A DNA stretch of 64,000 nucleotides, from the NCBI RefSeq assembly GCF_000006445.2, contig NC_006045.2, forward strand, positions 992,001 to 1,056,000, in the 5' to 3' direction. The position numbers and the translations under genes were made by a program. The stretch comes from Debaryomyces hansenii CBS767. Its lineage: Eukaryota > Ascomycota > Pichiomycetes > Serinales > Debaryomycetaceae. The notes below the pieces were generated by a model that saw only the letters and a list, made by a program, of their open reading frames with translations, ran no database searches and was not told the DNA's origin. Shown piece after piece: positions 19,461-29,547 of this stretch; the first letter of the stretch is position 1, and every line of letters begins with the position of its first letter.

Positions 19461-20510
19461 TTAACTAGATTCGTTCATCCAGTCTAGGGTATATTTAATA
19501 CCGGTTTCAAGGTCAACTTGCGGTTTATATCCAAGAACATCCTTGGCTTTGGATATATCGTGATAACGATAAGCACATACAACCTTAACTCTAAATGGTG
19601 TCAATCCGGGCTCTTTTTTCAATAACTTCGAAAAAAACTCTGATAAATAGCCTGCAACTATAGCAACAGGTCTGTTCAACACAATGTTGTACTTATCGAT
19701 ATGTCCGTCTGCCTTCCAAACAGTACGAGCCAAAGTCCAAAAGTAAGTAGGCGCGTCATTGGTGATGAAGAATGTTTCACCTCCAAGTTTATGGGACAAG
19801 CTTTTATCTAAAATTTTTTGCGCAGCTAACACATGTGCGTCAGCTACATTTCCAACGTAAGTCCAGTCGAATAAGTTGTTGTTGTCTCCAATTTGAAACT
19901 TAGATTGGCCTAATCTTGCGGCTGCTCTCAATCCCGGTACCAATTGTCTATCACCAGGTCCAAAAATACCCGCAGGCCTCAAGCAAACAGTTAACAAGCC
20001 GTTAGGATCATTACTTTCCATTACTGCTGTTTCGGCAAATGCCTTGGTCTCGTTATAACCATCCATATGAACGTCTGGATATGGCCACGATTCGTCGGCG
20101 TTATGGATGTTCTGCCCATTGAAAATAACACCAGCCGATGAGGTATATACCAATGCCTTTACTCTTGACTTTTTTGCTACTTTAATCAAATTCTTCGTAC
20201 CCTCAACATTCACTTTTTCATAGATTTCTTGTGCAAGTCCGTGCATAGGTGAAGCTGAATGAACGATAACATCACATTGTGATTTTTTAATTGCTTCTTC
20301 AACATCTGTCTCTGACGTTAAATCACCCTGATGAAAGACAATTTCATTAGTTGGAAATGTAAAATAAGGTGATAATTTTTCAGCTATTGGACGAACATCA
20401 AAGACGTGTATTTTGGTGTTTGGAGAATTTTTATAAAATTGTTCGATAAGATGTAATCCAAGAAAACCTGCACCACCGATCAAAAGAACCGAATTCAACT
20501 CAGATGCCAT
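19461..20510 (-). CDS. ERG26: Sterol C-3 dehydrogenase / C4-decarboxylase Erg26
   Basis: A 349-residue ER enzyme of ergosterol synthesis; with Erg25 and Erg27 it removes the C-4 methyl groups. The NAD-binding GGAGFLG motif is at residues 12-18, and the short-chain dehydrogenase catalytic Y-x3-K appears as YNETK. The family sequences TSSAGVIFNG, LRPAGIFGPGD and DWTYVGNVADAH are intact. The ATG at 20510 (MASELNSVLLIGG) is chosen because the upstream extension opens with TTG. A sterol response element lies 69 bp upstream. Confidence 0.95.
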   Translation of the reverse strand: MASELNSVLLIGGAGFLGLHLIEQFYKNSPNTKIHVFDVRPIAEKLSPYFTFPTNEIVFHQGDLTSETDVEEAIKKSQCDVIVHSASPMHGLAQEIYEKVNVEGTKNLIKVAKKSRVKALVYTSSAGVIFNGQNIHNADESWPYPDVHMDGYNETKAFAETAVMESNDPNGLLTVCLRPAGIFGPGDRQLVPGLRAAARLGQSKFQIGDNNNLFDWTYVGNVADAHVLAAQKILDKSLSHKLGGETFFITNDAPTYFWTLARTVWKADGHIDKYNIVLNRPVAIVAGYLSEFFSKLLKKEPGLTPFRVKVVCAYRYHDISKAKDVLGYKPQVDLETGIKYTLDWMNESS

Positions 20511-20578
20511 TATTAAAGACCTTTGCTTATAGACCAATTGTTAAGATTAATCGGTTACTGTTTTTTTTGTATTTCAGA

Positions 20579-20585
20579 TCGTATA
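20579..20585 (+). promoter_or_regulatory. Sterol response element TCGTATA (Upc2/Ecm22 type)
   Basis: Exact 7-bp core of the element bound by Upc2-family activators of ergosterol genes, 69 bp upstream of the ERG26 start. The gene function matches the motif, which raises confidence. It also lies just past the 3' end of NUP60. Confidence 0.55.
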
Positions 20586-20669
20586 CTATTATATACAGGG
20601 CGACTTATAACTACTCTTGAAATAAAGATATGTATTAAACATTACGTGCTATATAACAAGCAGACAATA

Positions 20670-22169
20670 CTAAAACTCGAACAAAGACTTATACTTGTTG
20701 ACCTTGTGGTAGTCCAAGCTAACTTCTGCTTGTATTATTTCTGGAAATATGAACTCCAGGTCTTTGCTGGGAATATTATACACTGGATTAGAGTCGATAT
20801 TTGGTTTTGTGGTTTTGCCAAACGAGAAGCCATTTGTCTTTGTTTGAAATTGATTATTAGGGAATTGGTTGACATCTTTGGGCTTTTCGCTGGTGCCATT
20901 CGCAGCGATATTAGTGCCCTTGTCAGCGACTTTCGGCTCTTCTTTTGGTACGTTGAATTTGAATTGGTTACTGGTGGACTTGGAATCTGGTTTGCCATCA
21001 TTGCTTTGTGCAGAGGGGACACATGGGCTTTGGGATATTGGAGTTTCGTTGTTCCTTGAGGTAGTAGTCTTTTCTTTAGGCAATTCTTCGGACTTGTCGA
21101 AGGAAATAGTTTTATTGATATCGTCAGCAGTGAGCAACGTATTCTTCTTGTTTTTTATCGGGGTGCTTGCGTTGATGGAAGATTGCGACTTATTGCTATC
21201 TTGACTTCTAGGCTTTTTGACCGACTGAGGTCTATGGTATGGATTAGAAAATTGTTCAATAATATCGGTCTTATTGTTAGATGCATCTTTCATTTCAACA
21301 TCTTCGGAATGAGTGTTACCATCTAAAATATTCAATAATGAGTTTGCAGCATTACTCATAGGCTTTGAAGTTGCTTTTTGGGCTGATGGAGATTTTGGAA
21401 TGGATGGCGATTTCTTCGTTGGGGCTTTTGGCTTAGCCGATAGACTCGGGGCCCTTATCCTAGTTCTATACGGCGATGGCAAACCTGAAAATTGATAAAC
21501 CCTTTTTACAGATGGAACGTTTTTGGTGTTGAAATTTTCGTTGATAGTATGATACACTGGCTTGTATTCGGGGGTCGAGAGTACATGGTCATTCGAACTG
21601 GTATTTTTTAACGTTCTTTGGCTGTAGGGCGTGGTAAACAAATTCGAACCAGACGACTTAAATGCTGATGTATCGGCGTCCTTATTCCCTAGGTCCGTTA
21701 AATCAGCAATAGATTCAAATTGCCTCGATCCACCATCTCCTCGATACACAACACTGTTATTTGGCGTATTGGACGCAGATTTCGATTTTGCCAACAAACT
21801 CACTATTCCCTCGTATTCTACCTCTGTAAGAGGCTTGTCACCCTTGTCTTGAAAGAAGCTGGACAAAACCTGATTGGGAGCTTTCGACTGGTTGGATTTT
21901 AACGGAGTTTTGAATAAACTTGTATCTGGCTCTGGAAAGCTGAAAGGTTTGATACTTGATTCAACCTTTTCACCCTTCTCGATATCCATAGGAATTGTAT
22001 TATCAGCGATCCGGTCATCGTGACCGGCGGTTTCATGGTTGGACCAAAGCGATGCACCAGTAAGAAACAGCTTCATCTTAGAGAATAGTCCATTATTAGG
22101 CCTAGCATATGGTGTTGCAGAATCCTTCACTTTCTCTTTATAAGAGCGGAATACCCTTCTATTGTCCAT
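20670..22169 (-). CDS. NUP60: Nucleoporin Nup60
   Basis: A 499-residue nuclear-basket nucleoporin. It is mostly disordered and Ser/Asn/Lys-rich. The short conserved segment SFFQDKGDKPLTEVEYEGIV (near 108-127), followed by SLLAKS, matches the hallmark of yeast Nup60, and the basic N-terminus with GLFSKMKLFL fits its membrane-binding amphipathic helix. FKFNV, FSFGK and similar Phe-x-Phe elements near the C-terminus are the karyopherin-binding repeats. It is divergent from MMS22. Assignment rests mainly on the one conserved block. Confidence 0.8.
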   Translation of the reverse strand: MDNRRVFRSYKEKVKDSATPYARPNNGLFSKMKLFLTGASLWSNHETAGHDDRIADNTIPMDIEKGEKVESSIKPFSFPEPDTSLFKTPLKSNQSKAPNQVLSSFFQDKGDKPLTEVEYEGIVSLLAKSKSASNTPNNSVVYRGDGGSRQFESIADLTDLGNKDADTSAFKSSGSNLFTTPYSQRTLKNTSSNDHVLSTPEYKPVYHTINENFNTKNVPSVKRVYQFSGLPSPYRTRIRAPSLSAKPKAPTKKSPSIPKSPSAQKATSKPMSNAANSLLNILDGNTHSEDVEMKDASNNKTDIIEQFSNPYHRPQSVKKPRSQDSNKSQSSINASTPIKNKKNTLLTADDINKTISFDKSEELPKEKTTTSRNNETPISQSPCVPSAQSNDGKPDSKSTSNQFKFNVPKEEPKVADKGTNIAANGTSEKPKDVNQFPNNQFQTKTNGFSFGKTTKPNIDSNPVYNIPSKDLEFIFPEIIQAEVSLDYHKVNKYKSLFEF

Positions 22170-22516
22170 AGTAACGTATCTCTTTATCCTTATTGCAATG
22201 GAGTTTCTTTGGTTGGCCTCTCATCTAATGTTCATTAAAAAATGCAAAATTCACGTGATAGAATATATTTCAGTAATGTAAATACTAAAAATGAATAGAT
22301 ATGGAGTAAGTTAACGGCAAGTTTGAAGCTTCTTACAAGTCATTATTACATTTAAAAATAGCCAGATATTACTCAGAGCGTCTAAATATTATTTAGCCAC
22401 AATTTAGCGGGATCATTATCAATCGTTCACTTTCAAGTTACACGCGTATTCATCAAGATTAGAACGATTGCAATATTAAGCCTACACCATCATAGCGGCA
22501 TTGAGCATATGGCATA
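22170..22516. other. NUP60-MMS22 divergent promoter
   Basis: 347 bp shared by two divergent genes. The only motif recognised is the MCB at 22442-22447. Confidence 0.5.
22442..22447. promoter_or_regulatory. MluI cell-cycle box ACGCGT before MMS22
   Basis: Core site of MBF, the G1/S activator of replication and repair genes, 70 bp upstream of the MMS22 start. Function and position agree. Single site only. Confidence 0.45.
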
Positions 22517-25500
22517 ATGGGCGATTATATTACGGATTCAGAAGATGAAGAAGATTTACTCTTACTGCCGGGCGTAATATCGTACCTGAAGGTTGCACAG
22601 ACTCTACGGGATATGCCAGAACCCACAAGACAGCTGATTTGTTCCGAATTAAGACGAACACGGTTTTCTGAGTTAGTACCCGAGACCATCAATGAGTCGC
22701 CAATGGAACCGGTTGCTTCCATTGCAAGTACTTTGGGTGATGGGGCACATCAAGACGATGCAACTAGAGAAATAGCTATGCATGGAGTAGAGGAAAGGTC
22801 TGGAATATCAGGACATAATACCGACCAGGTGGATACTGGAGACATGGGGAGAATACGACATAATTTAGAACAAGATGATATGGAGATACTTCAGGAATCC
22901 AACATTAACCACAATTCGAGACGTGGCCTTCGTAAGAGGAATTTTGCTAGTACCCATCCGTATATAGCGGATCAGGCACATTGGTTGGGACTAAGCAGCA
23001 TCAACTCATTGAACGAGATGTATCAGGAAACGTCTGATTTAGGCGCAATAGTAAGATTATTGAATCAAATCTATTTGAAAAAGAGGTCTAGATATTCGAC
23101 CGATGAGAAGTATAAGGCAAAGAACTTCTATGTTTTCTTGGGCAAAAGGCCCGGGTTTGTTAAGGATCTGGAATTATCGTCTCAGTTTACCGAGGATACT
23201 AGCCAGCCCAGTTTCCCCGAGGAGATCAGTAACAGAGCAGAATCGAACGAGATTAATTTTTCATCTGACAGTGAACTGGGTGAATCAGATTCTAGCATTT
23301 TATTTCTCAGCCGTAAAAATCATTCCATAATTGTTGATGACGAAGAGGACGAAGCCTCAGACAAACAGATACCGGTGGATAATCCACTGAGTACTGATGA
23401 GTCAGAAGATAGCGATAGAATGGTGAGGGTTGGGGGAAAATTTCGAAAAGAAAGGAATGTGTTACGGGGAACATTACCCGAATCTGCAAAGAGATTAGAT
23501 TTATACAGACCTAAGAGATCAAAGACCGATCATAGGAAACGGAATGATAACGAGTATAGAAAGGGTCTAGCAATTAAAAAATCAAATATCAGGAACAATC
23601 GGGTCACTAATTTAGAAAATGAATTAACTACATTTGTTGATGACGACAATTATTATCATGATTCTCCAGCATTTTATCATAATTATGAACCTTCAGAAAA
23701 CCAACCAGATCTCTTATTGATTGATACAGATAATCTTGAATCGGACGAAAGCGTTGATGTCTTTTCTGATTATTCAGAATCTAGCAATACAGGCATATAT
23801 GATGATTATAATTCAATATCTTTTGATAACAATTTTGAAAACAATTTTGAAAACGATATTGAAAACACAGGCGTGTTAGAAACACAGAGTGGGACTGAAG
23901 AAGATTCACAAACAGATTACTATGGGGAAAATATGCATCTATTATCGAGGTATAATGATGACAGTGATTCTGTTAGAGAAGACAACAGAATAGATCCACA
24001 GTTCGTATACTCGTCTATTCCTCGAAAGTATAATACGACAGGAAAGAAAAGGAGAAGAAATGTAAATAGTAGAAGTATAGACCGGACTCTGGGAAAACGG
24101 AAATCCCCTGTAGCGACAGGAAGCGCAAATAGTCTAAATTCTACGGGTTCAAGAGCTGGGATAAGTAAACGAAAATATAATAGAAAGACAAACAATTCAA
24201 GACTTCCTTCTAAGGGGTTTGATAAGGTCTCGTTTGGGCAATTAAAGAAGAAACGAATTGGGAGTAGCGAAAAGAAGATAAAGAACATAAAGAAAGGACG
24301 CACGGAAAATGTAACTGGCATAGATACTGTCGTAAACTCTAAAAAATCTCAAAAAGACATGCTAATAACCGATTATTATTTTCTGAGGACTCCTAATGCA
24401 AGCACTACTGCATTTGAAGCTGAGAGTACAAATAGATTTGTTAAAACGAAAGACATTAACTTTTCTTACAACCAAAGAGGAGTTTTACCTAGCCATCTTC
24501 AATATGCCGAAAGACATGATAAAATCCATAATGTTGATATATCAAATAATATCATATTTGATGACATTGACATGAACAAAATACATTCCTTAAAATTGGG
24601 CGTATGTTCCATATATGATAGAGATTCATTTGTAATAATGATTATGGGAGAAAAATATTCTTTTACTTTGATTGATAAGATTGATTCCAATGAGAATTGT
24701 GAAAAGCTTCTTTTCCGCCTATCAAGATTGCTTAGTGATCTGAAAATTTACTCAAATGAAAGTTTAAGCAAAGAAATTTATCAGGCTATCAAAGGGATTA
24801 TCAAGTGGTTTTTAATACTACAAGAAAATCCAGGTGAAAATTCATGGACCTATCTTATTCAACTCCTTGATGATCTTTGTAAAATTAGGAAAAAAGACAA
24901 CTTTCCCAAGAAACTTGTATTCTTTCCTTACTTTTTGTTGTTGTATTATATTTTTGTTCAAATATCTCAAAGGAATATTCTAGATAGGCGAAACATCGAA
25001 TTGAGGTATACTGATTACAATAGATACTGTGTGAAGTATTGGACACTTTATTTTCAATTCATGGATATTGATATCTTGACTGCAAGCGATGATGAATTAA
25101 TGCTGCTGTTAAACTTTGAATCTTTACACTTGATGTATTTGTTATTTCAAAATAATGATGAAATTTGGTGGCCATCAATTAATAAAGCGCTAAATCGTTT
25201 GATTAGTCTAAGATTGCCATCATTAGGTATGTTTGACATGCTATATTACATGGCATCACTTATTCCAACTAGTAAGTCCAACTGGTCATCATTCTACATT
25301 ATTTACAATGCTCATAAATCGGATGATAATTCTAATATTCATAATAGATTTATTGAAATTATTTATTCTTTAAATGAAAGACTTTCATGGCCATTTGAAG
25401 AGAAGCTTATAACTGCGATTTATTCGGCCATAACTGCTCGTAAGTTCTCCAATTTTGATGACGAGAAAAATGAACCAGAATTGATAGACATTTTAATCAC

Positions 25501-27553
25501 AAGAGATAGTATCCCTAATACATCATTTTTTGAAAAGTTTATGCATCTTTTGTACTGCTACGTCTCAAGTTTACCATATGGCGGAAATAAAAAGAGACTT
25601 ATTAGTAAGTTGTTTACGTCAAGTCACTATCATTATCAAAAGGGCTCAAAGAGCTTTGCTATGTTTGTCAATCGGTTTAATTTCATCTTGCTTCTATCCC
25701 AGCTTTCTGATGTTGATTTGAGAAATCAAGTTCTTGATCTTGTGCAGCAAATAAAATCCTCAAACGACATTAGAATGTATAATATTACGAATGATGGACT
25801 AGAAACGTATTCCAATATTGCAACAAGTAAGGGAAATAGTATCCCGGTTGATTCGTATCAAATTATGGTAGAAACCATGATAGATTTATATGTATTATTG
25901 CCAGGGGTACAAAGAATATGGAAACAACTTTTGGTTAATTTGGACAGATACTTTGTCCCTAATATCAATAGTACATTTGCATTTAATAATCATTTCATGT
26001 TTTTTGCATTAGTTAGACGCCTTGAATTTAGCAAATTTACAGATGAAATTTCTGTTTCACTTGTGAAGTTATTATTAAAGGCAATTACTAACATTATTAA
26101 GGCAGAACAATTTAATATCTCTGAGAAGAATTTTGAATTGATATATATTGTCCAAGAGAAATGCTTCTCTTTTTTGCATACACAAATGGGTAGATTTCCA
26201 TTTCAGAATCAATTAACAGAGGACCGTGCCACTGAAATAATCGAGGAAACTATAAAAGTTTGGATTCGGTGTAATTCCATATTAAAAGATGTAAATTGGA
26301 ATGTTTTGGTTTTGCAGAAATACCCATATATTGGGAATGCCTATCTGCGGGAGAGATTTGTATTGTTCTTCTATAATGAATTATTATCGTTTACAGGTCT
26401 CTCGAATCATGTCGACAGTATTATTTTAGCATTATTAAAGAGTTTGGCATTGTTTTCTACGTCATCGTACCTTTCTTTGATCATTAACCTGTTGATGAAA
26501 TCTCATTATCGCCTTTTTATTTTTAAAAAAGAATACGTTCCAGAACAACTAACTTCTTTCCAGATGCTGAATTTTAAACTGCTCATAGCTTCTAATATTA
26601 TTTTTAACATCGCCGAAGATGAAAGGCTTTCAAAAGCAACGAAAATAATATATTTAGAAGAGCTAATCAAATCACTAAATGAGGAATACAACAAACATTA
26701 CTTATCTAGCAGCTATGTGGACTATTGCAAAAAATTGGTGGAAACAGTACAAAAGTATTGCGCTGAATTTATTCAATCTATTGACGAATATAGCTCATTA
26801 TCAAGAAAATTAGGTATCAGACAACTCGAGTCAAATGAATATAGATGGCATGTGTTGCCATTGAAAGAAAAGCTAATATGTCTAAATAATGAGCTATCAT
26901 CAGCTATTTATTTCCAAAAGAATGTTAGTTTAATACTAGATGAATATATTTCTTTGGAAAGTTTTGATTTACTTTATCATCTTATTAGTATTTATATGAA
27001 ATCTGTGGCCAACAACCAAAACGAGAGGTGGATTTTTGTATCTCTGTTAATGGAACATATTTATTTGAAACTAAAAAATTATAAGGTTTTGGCATCAGAA
27101 CAAGTTTTCAAAAAATTCCTTAGACTGTTGGTAGATTTGGGCTCTTTGAGAAGAAAGAATGAAGAAAGATCCCAGGTGTACGAGGCTTACCAACTACAAT
27201 CATTTAATGCTGCGTTCGCAATACTTCGGGAAGCATATTATTTATATGATGGATACAAGGATAGAGCACTGGTGTTAGGCACGATAAATGATTTCATCGA
27301 CGCGTATGATAATTCTAATACCGACAATTCAATCATCGATTTGTGTATTCCGTTTTCCTCGTACGTTCTATTTGATATCCAACAACCAGGAAGTGTGATT
27401 AGTGGCAATAGCCTACAAAGTACTACTCAGGATAATCTAACTAAACTTAAAGCATCCTCAGATCATGCCTATGATCTGTTGATCAAAATTCTTCGGCCTA
27501 AGGTATCGAGTGAATTATTCTCCACATCATTACCCTTGGATATTAGCTTTTAG
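22517..27553 (+). CDS. MMS22: Mms22: adaptor of the Rtt101-Mms1 ubiquitin ligase
   Basis: A 1678-residue nuclear protein of the Mus7/Mms22 family needed for replication through DNA damage. The first 600 residues are acidic and disordered, with an RRGLRKRNFASTHPY block that parallels the LRKRK...PYSLER block of yeast Mms22. NQRGVLPSHLQYAE (near 655) and DYYFLR also correspond to yeast sequences. The rest, from about 690 on, is helical repeat sequence. It is somewhat longer than the S. cerevisiae protein (1454), mostly in the disordered part. Recognition rests on short blocks and architecture. Confidence 0.75.
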   Translation: MGDYITDSEDEEDLLLLPGVISYLKVAQTLRDMPEPTRQLICSELRRTRFSELVPETINESPMEPVASIASTLGDGAHQDDATREIAMHGVEERSGISGHNTDQVDTGDMGRIRHNLEQDDMEILQESNINHNSRRGLRKRNFASTHPYIADQAHWLGLSSINSLNEMYQETSDLGAIVRLLNQIYLKKRSRYSTDEKYKAKNFYVFLGKRPGFVKDLELSSQFTEDTSQPSFPEEISNRAESNEINFSSDSELGESDSSILFLSRKNHSIIVDDEEDEASDKQIPVDNPLSTDESEDSDRMVRVGGKFRKERNVLRGTLPESAKRLDLYRPKRSKTDHRKRNDNEYRKGLAIKKSNIRNNRVTNLENELTTFVDDDNYYHDSPAFYHNYEPSENQPDLLLIDTDNLESDESVDVFSDYSESSNTGIYDDYNSISFDNNFENNFENDIENTGVLETQSGTEEDSQTDYYGENMHLLSRYNDDSDSVREDNRIDPQFVYSSIPRKYNTTGKKRRRNVNSRSIDRTLGKRKSPVATGSANSLNSTGSRAGISKRKYNRKTNNSRLPSKGFDKVSFGQLKKKRIGSSEKKIKNIKKGRTENVTGIDTVVNSKKSQKDMLITDYYFLRTPNASTTAFEAESTNRFVKTKDINFSYNQRGVLPSHLQYAERHDKIHNVDISNNIIFDDIDMNKIHSLKLGVCSIYDRDSFVIMIMGEKYSFTLIDKIDSNENCEKLLFRLSRLLSDLKIYSNESLSKEIYQAIKGIIKWFLILQENPGENSWTYLIQLLDDLCKIRKKDNFPKKLVFFPYFLLLYYIFVQISQRNILDRRNIELRYTDYNRYCVKYWTLYFQFMDIDILTASDDELMLLLNFESLHLMYLLFQNNDEIWWPSINKALNRLISLRLPSLGMFDMLYYMASLIPTSKSNWSSFYIIYNAHKSDDNSNIHNRFIEIIYSLNERLSWPFEEKLITAIYSAITARKFSNFDDEKNEPELIDILITRDSIPNTSFFEKFMHLLYCYVSSLPYGGNKKRLISKLFTSSHYHYQKGSKSFAMFVNRFNFILLLSQLSDVDLRNQVLDLVQQIKSSNDIRMYNITNDGLETYSNIATSKGNSIPVDSYQIMVETMIDLYVLLPGVQRIWKQLLVNLDRYFVPNINSTFAFNNHFMFFALVRRLEFSKFTDEISVSLVKLLLKAITNIIKAEQFNISEKNFELIYIVQEKCFSFLHTQMGRFPFQNQLTEDRATEIIEETIKVWIRCNSILKDVNWNVLVLQKYPYIGNAYLRERFVLFFYNELLSFTGLSNHVDSIILALLKSLALFSTSSYLSLIINLLMKSHYRLFIFKKEYVPEQLTSFQMLNFKLLIASNIIFNIAEDERLSKATKIIYLEELIKSLNEEYNKHYLSSSYVDYCKKLVETVQKYCAEFIQSIDEYSSLSRKLGIRQLESNEYRWHVLPLKEKLICLNNELSSAIYFQKNVSLILDEYISLESFDLLYHLISIYMKSVANNQNERWIFVSLLMEHIYLKLKNYKVLASEQVFKKFLRLLVDLGSLRRKNEERSQVYEAYQLQSFNAAFAILREAYYLYDGYKDRALVLGTINDFIDAYDNSNTDNSIIDLCIPFSSYVLFDIQQPGSVISGNSLQSTTQDNLTKLKASSDHAYDLLIKILRPKVSSELFSTSLPLDISF

Positions 27554-27665
27554 GCCGTCCGAGGGATTATTACTACAACAGCATCCAACATTTTGCATTA
27601 ATTATACTTACAAATATTCTGCATTATAATAAATATAAGATACATATAATATACAATCAGTGAGC

Positions 27666-29417
27666 TTATTGTAAACCCCGTTGACTTTTAATTAATCTGA
27701 TTTCTGATTCTAATTTATCTCTACCCTTTTTAACATCTAATAATGCAACCACAGACTTTAATAACTCATCATATTTCGTCATTGTCTTTCTGGTAGGCAT
27801 AACCGGTTTCCAGCTGGTGCCACCTGCTGTAGGGATATCCAATTCTTGAAGAATACTATTGACAGACTTTAATACAGATTGTCTTTGTTGCAAACCAGGC
27901 AATCTTTGAGTAGATCTCAATATGACACCAGGAGTGAGCTTCTCATTAGCATGGTAATGTAATCCATAAGCTTCTTCTTCCTTCACCGTCAATCGCTTCA
28001 TCAATAATTGTTGGATGGCATTAGTTTCTTGTTTTGAGTCATTGCTAGAGGGGTTTTGTTTTAAGAAGCCTGATAAATATTGTTGTAGATGAGTCTGAAA
28101 GTTACGGTCTTTCTTAAACGATGAAGAAGCGGCAATCGGGATTGGGGGAGGGATTGGATCATGGCTATTCGAGTTACTTGCTCTTTGCTGTTGTTGAAAT
28201 TGGCGTTTCTTCTGGTGTTTATCTATTATCATCAAATTATTGTATAAATTGGCTAAACCTTGAGATGATTGGTACTGTTGAACCGATTGAGTAGTTTGGG
28301 GGGAATCAAGTAATGTTAAGAGGTGCGATCTTTCTATGAGCATTTTCTTTGCTGCAAGTTCAAATCGGCGTGCTTCAATCACAAGGGATTCCTCTTCGGC
28401 AATTTCTGCTGGTGTTCTCTTAAGAAGACTTTCTAAATATTGTTTTCGTTCTATTTCTTTTGACTTCGAGAATGCCTTAAGACTATCAATCAATGCTGGA
28501 TTTGAGTTGGATTGAGACTCTATAATTTTAACACTTATTCTAAAAAATTGTTCTTTCAAGTCTTCCAATGTACGGCTTGAGTTACTGAATCTATCATATA
28601 TCACAGGCCACTTCAACTCAAATGCACTACATAATTCAAATAGATGTTTTGTCTCTTCATATGTCCATTTATTAGTATCCCTTTCAGAATCGATATCTTG
28701 TGGGGTTTCGTCTTCAACTTCTTGTTTTTCAGATTCTATGGTATTATTATTAGTTCGACTTGAATTGTCATTTTTCTCATCATTGTCATTTTTATCGCTC
28801 TCATCGATCTTTATATCTTGTTCTTCCTCCTTCTGTTCCTCTTTTTCTTCATTTTCTTGCTTTTCTTCCTTTTCTTTCTGTTCTTTCTTTTCTTCTTGCT
28901 CCTTCTCTTTCTGTTCTTCCTTTTCTTTCAAATCTATCTTTTCTTTCTGTTCCTTTTCTTTCTGTTCTTCAATTTGCTTCATTTCTTGCTCCTTAATCTC
29001 ACTCATATACACATTATACGTTTCTTCATCCATAAGTTCTGGCAAATCCAACTTCGTATTGAATTTTTCAAAGAAATACGGCTTCTTATTCGTAGCCTCC
29101 TCTTGCTCTAGCAATTCTCTTGATCCTTTAACCCAATGGAATAATTCAACTTGGTCACCAGATTTTGAAGTAACTGGTGTAAATGGCATTCTCGTCCACG
29201 GAGATGGCTTCAAGTTGAGCTTATCCTTAACCCCAGTGTTACTTGAAGCAACCGACATATTAACTGGCGGTGTATTTGGCCCTAATAAGTTATATAACTC
29301 TCTAGCCATACCCGTTTGACGAGTCTGCTCATTTCCAACCTTTTGTTTCTTTTTTGGGGGCTGGTTCTGATTGTCCCTTTGGACATTCAAAACATCTAAT
29401 ATATCATTAGCAGACAT
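27666..29417 (-). CDS. SWC4: Swc4/DMAP1 subunit of SWR1 and NuA4
   Basis: A 583-residue nuclear protein shared by the SWR1 remodeller, which deposits H2A.Z, and the NuA4 acetyltransferase. MSANDILDVLNVQ is the conserved start and is preferred to the TTG-initiated extension. GMARELYNLLG and KPSPWTRMPFTP follow. A Lys/Glu/Gln-rich coiled-coil insert occupies roughly 145-245. The SANT/Myb domain (KWTYEETKHLFELCSAFELKWPV...) lies near 255-310, and the DMAP1 C-terminal region ends the protein. The KEQKEKEE insert is low-complexity and longer than in yeast. Confidence 0.93.
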   Translation of the reverse strand: MSANDILDVLNVQRDNQNQPPKKKQKVGNEQTRQTGMARELYNLLGPNTPPVNMSVASSNTGVKDKLNLKPSPWTRMPFTPVTSKSGDQVELFHWVKGSRELLEQEEATNKKPYFFEKFNTKLDLPELMDEETYNVYMSEIKEQEMKQIEEQKEKEQKEKIDLKEKEEQKEKEQEEKKEQKEKEEKQENEEKEEQKEEEQDIKIDESDKNDNDEKNDNSSRTNNNTIESEKQEVEDETPQDIDSERDTNKWTYEETKHLFELCSAFELKWPVIYDRFSNSSRTLEDLKEQFFRISVKIIESQSNSNPALIDSLKAFSKSKEIERKQYLESLLKRTPAEIAEEESLVIEARRFELAAKKMLIERSHLLTLLDSPQTTQSVQQYQSSQGLANLYNNLMIIDKHQKKRQFQQQQRASNSNSHDPIPPPIPIAASSSFKKDRNFQTHLQQYLSGFLKQNPSSNDSKQETNAIQQLLMKRLTVKEEEAYGLHYHANEKLTPGVILRSTQRLPGLQQRQSVLKSVNSILQELDIPTAGGTSWKPVMPTRKTMTKYDELLKSVVALLDVKKGRDKLESEIRLIKSQRGLQ

Positions 29418-29547
29418 GCTTAATTCTGTCCCAAACAAGTATATGAACGTTGTCTTATTCGAATATGTTTATGTTAGTCCAGAAATTAATCAAATTTAAC
29501 GTTTTACAGGTTATTGAAATTTACAGGTTAAATAATTTTATTATAGC

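Noticed and set aside
28738..29319. 193-codon plus frame opposite SWC4
   Set aside because: It is the antisense of the KEQKEKEE coiled-coil region of SWC4.
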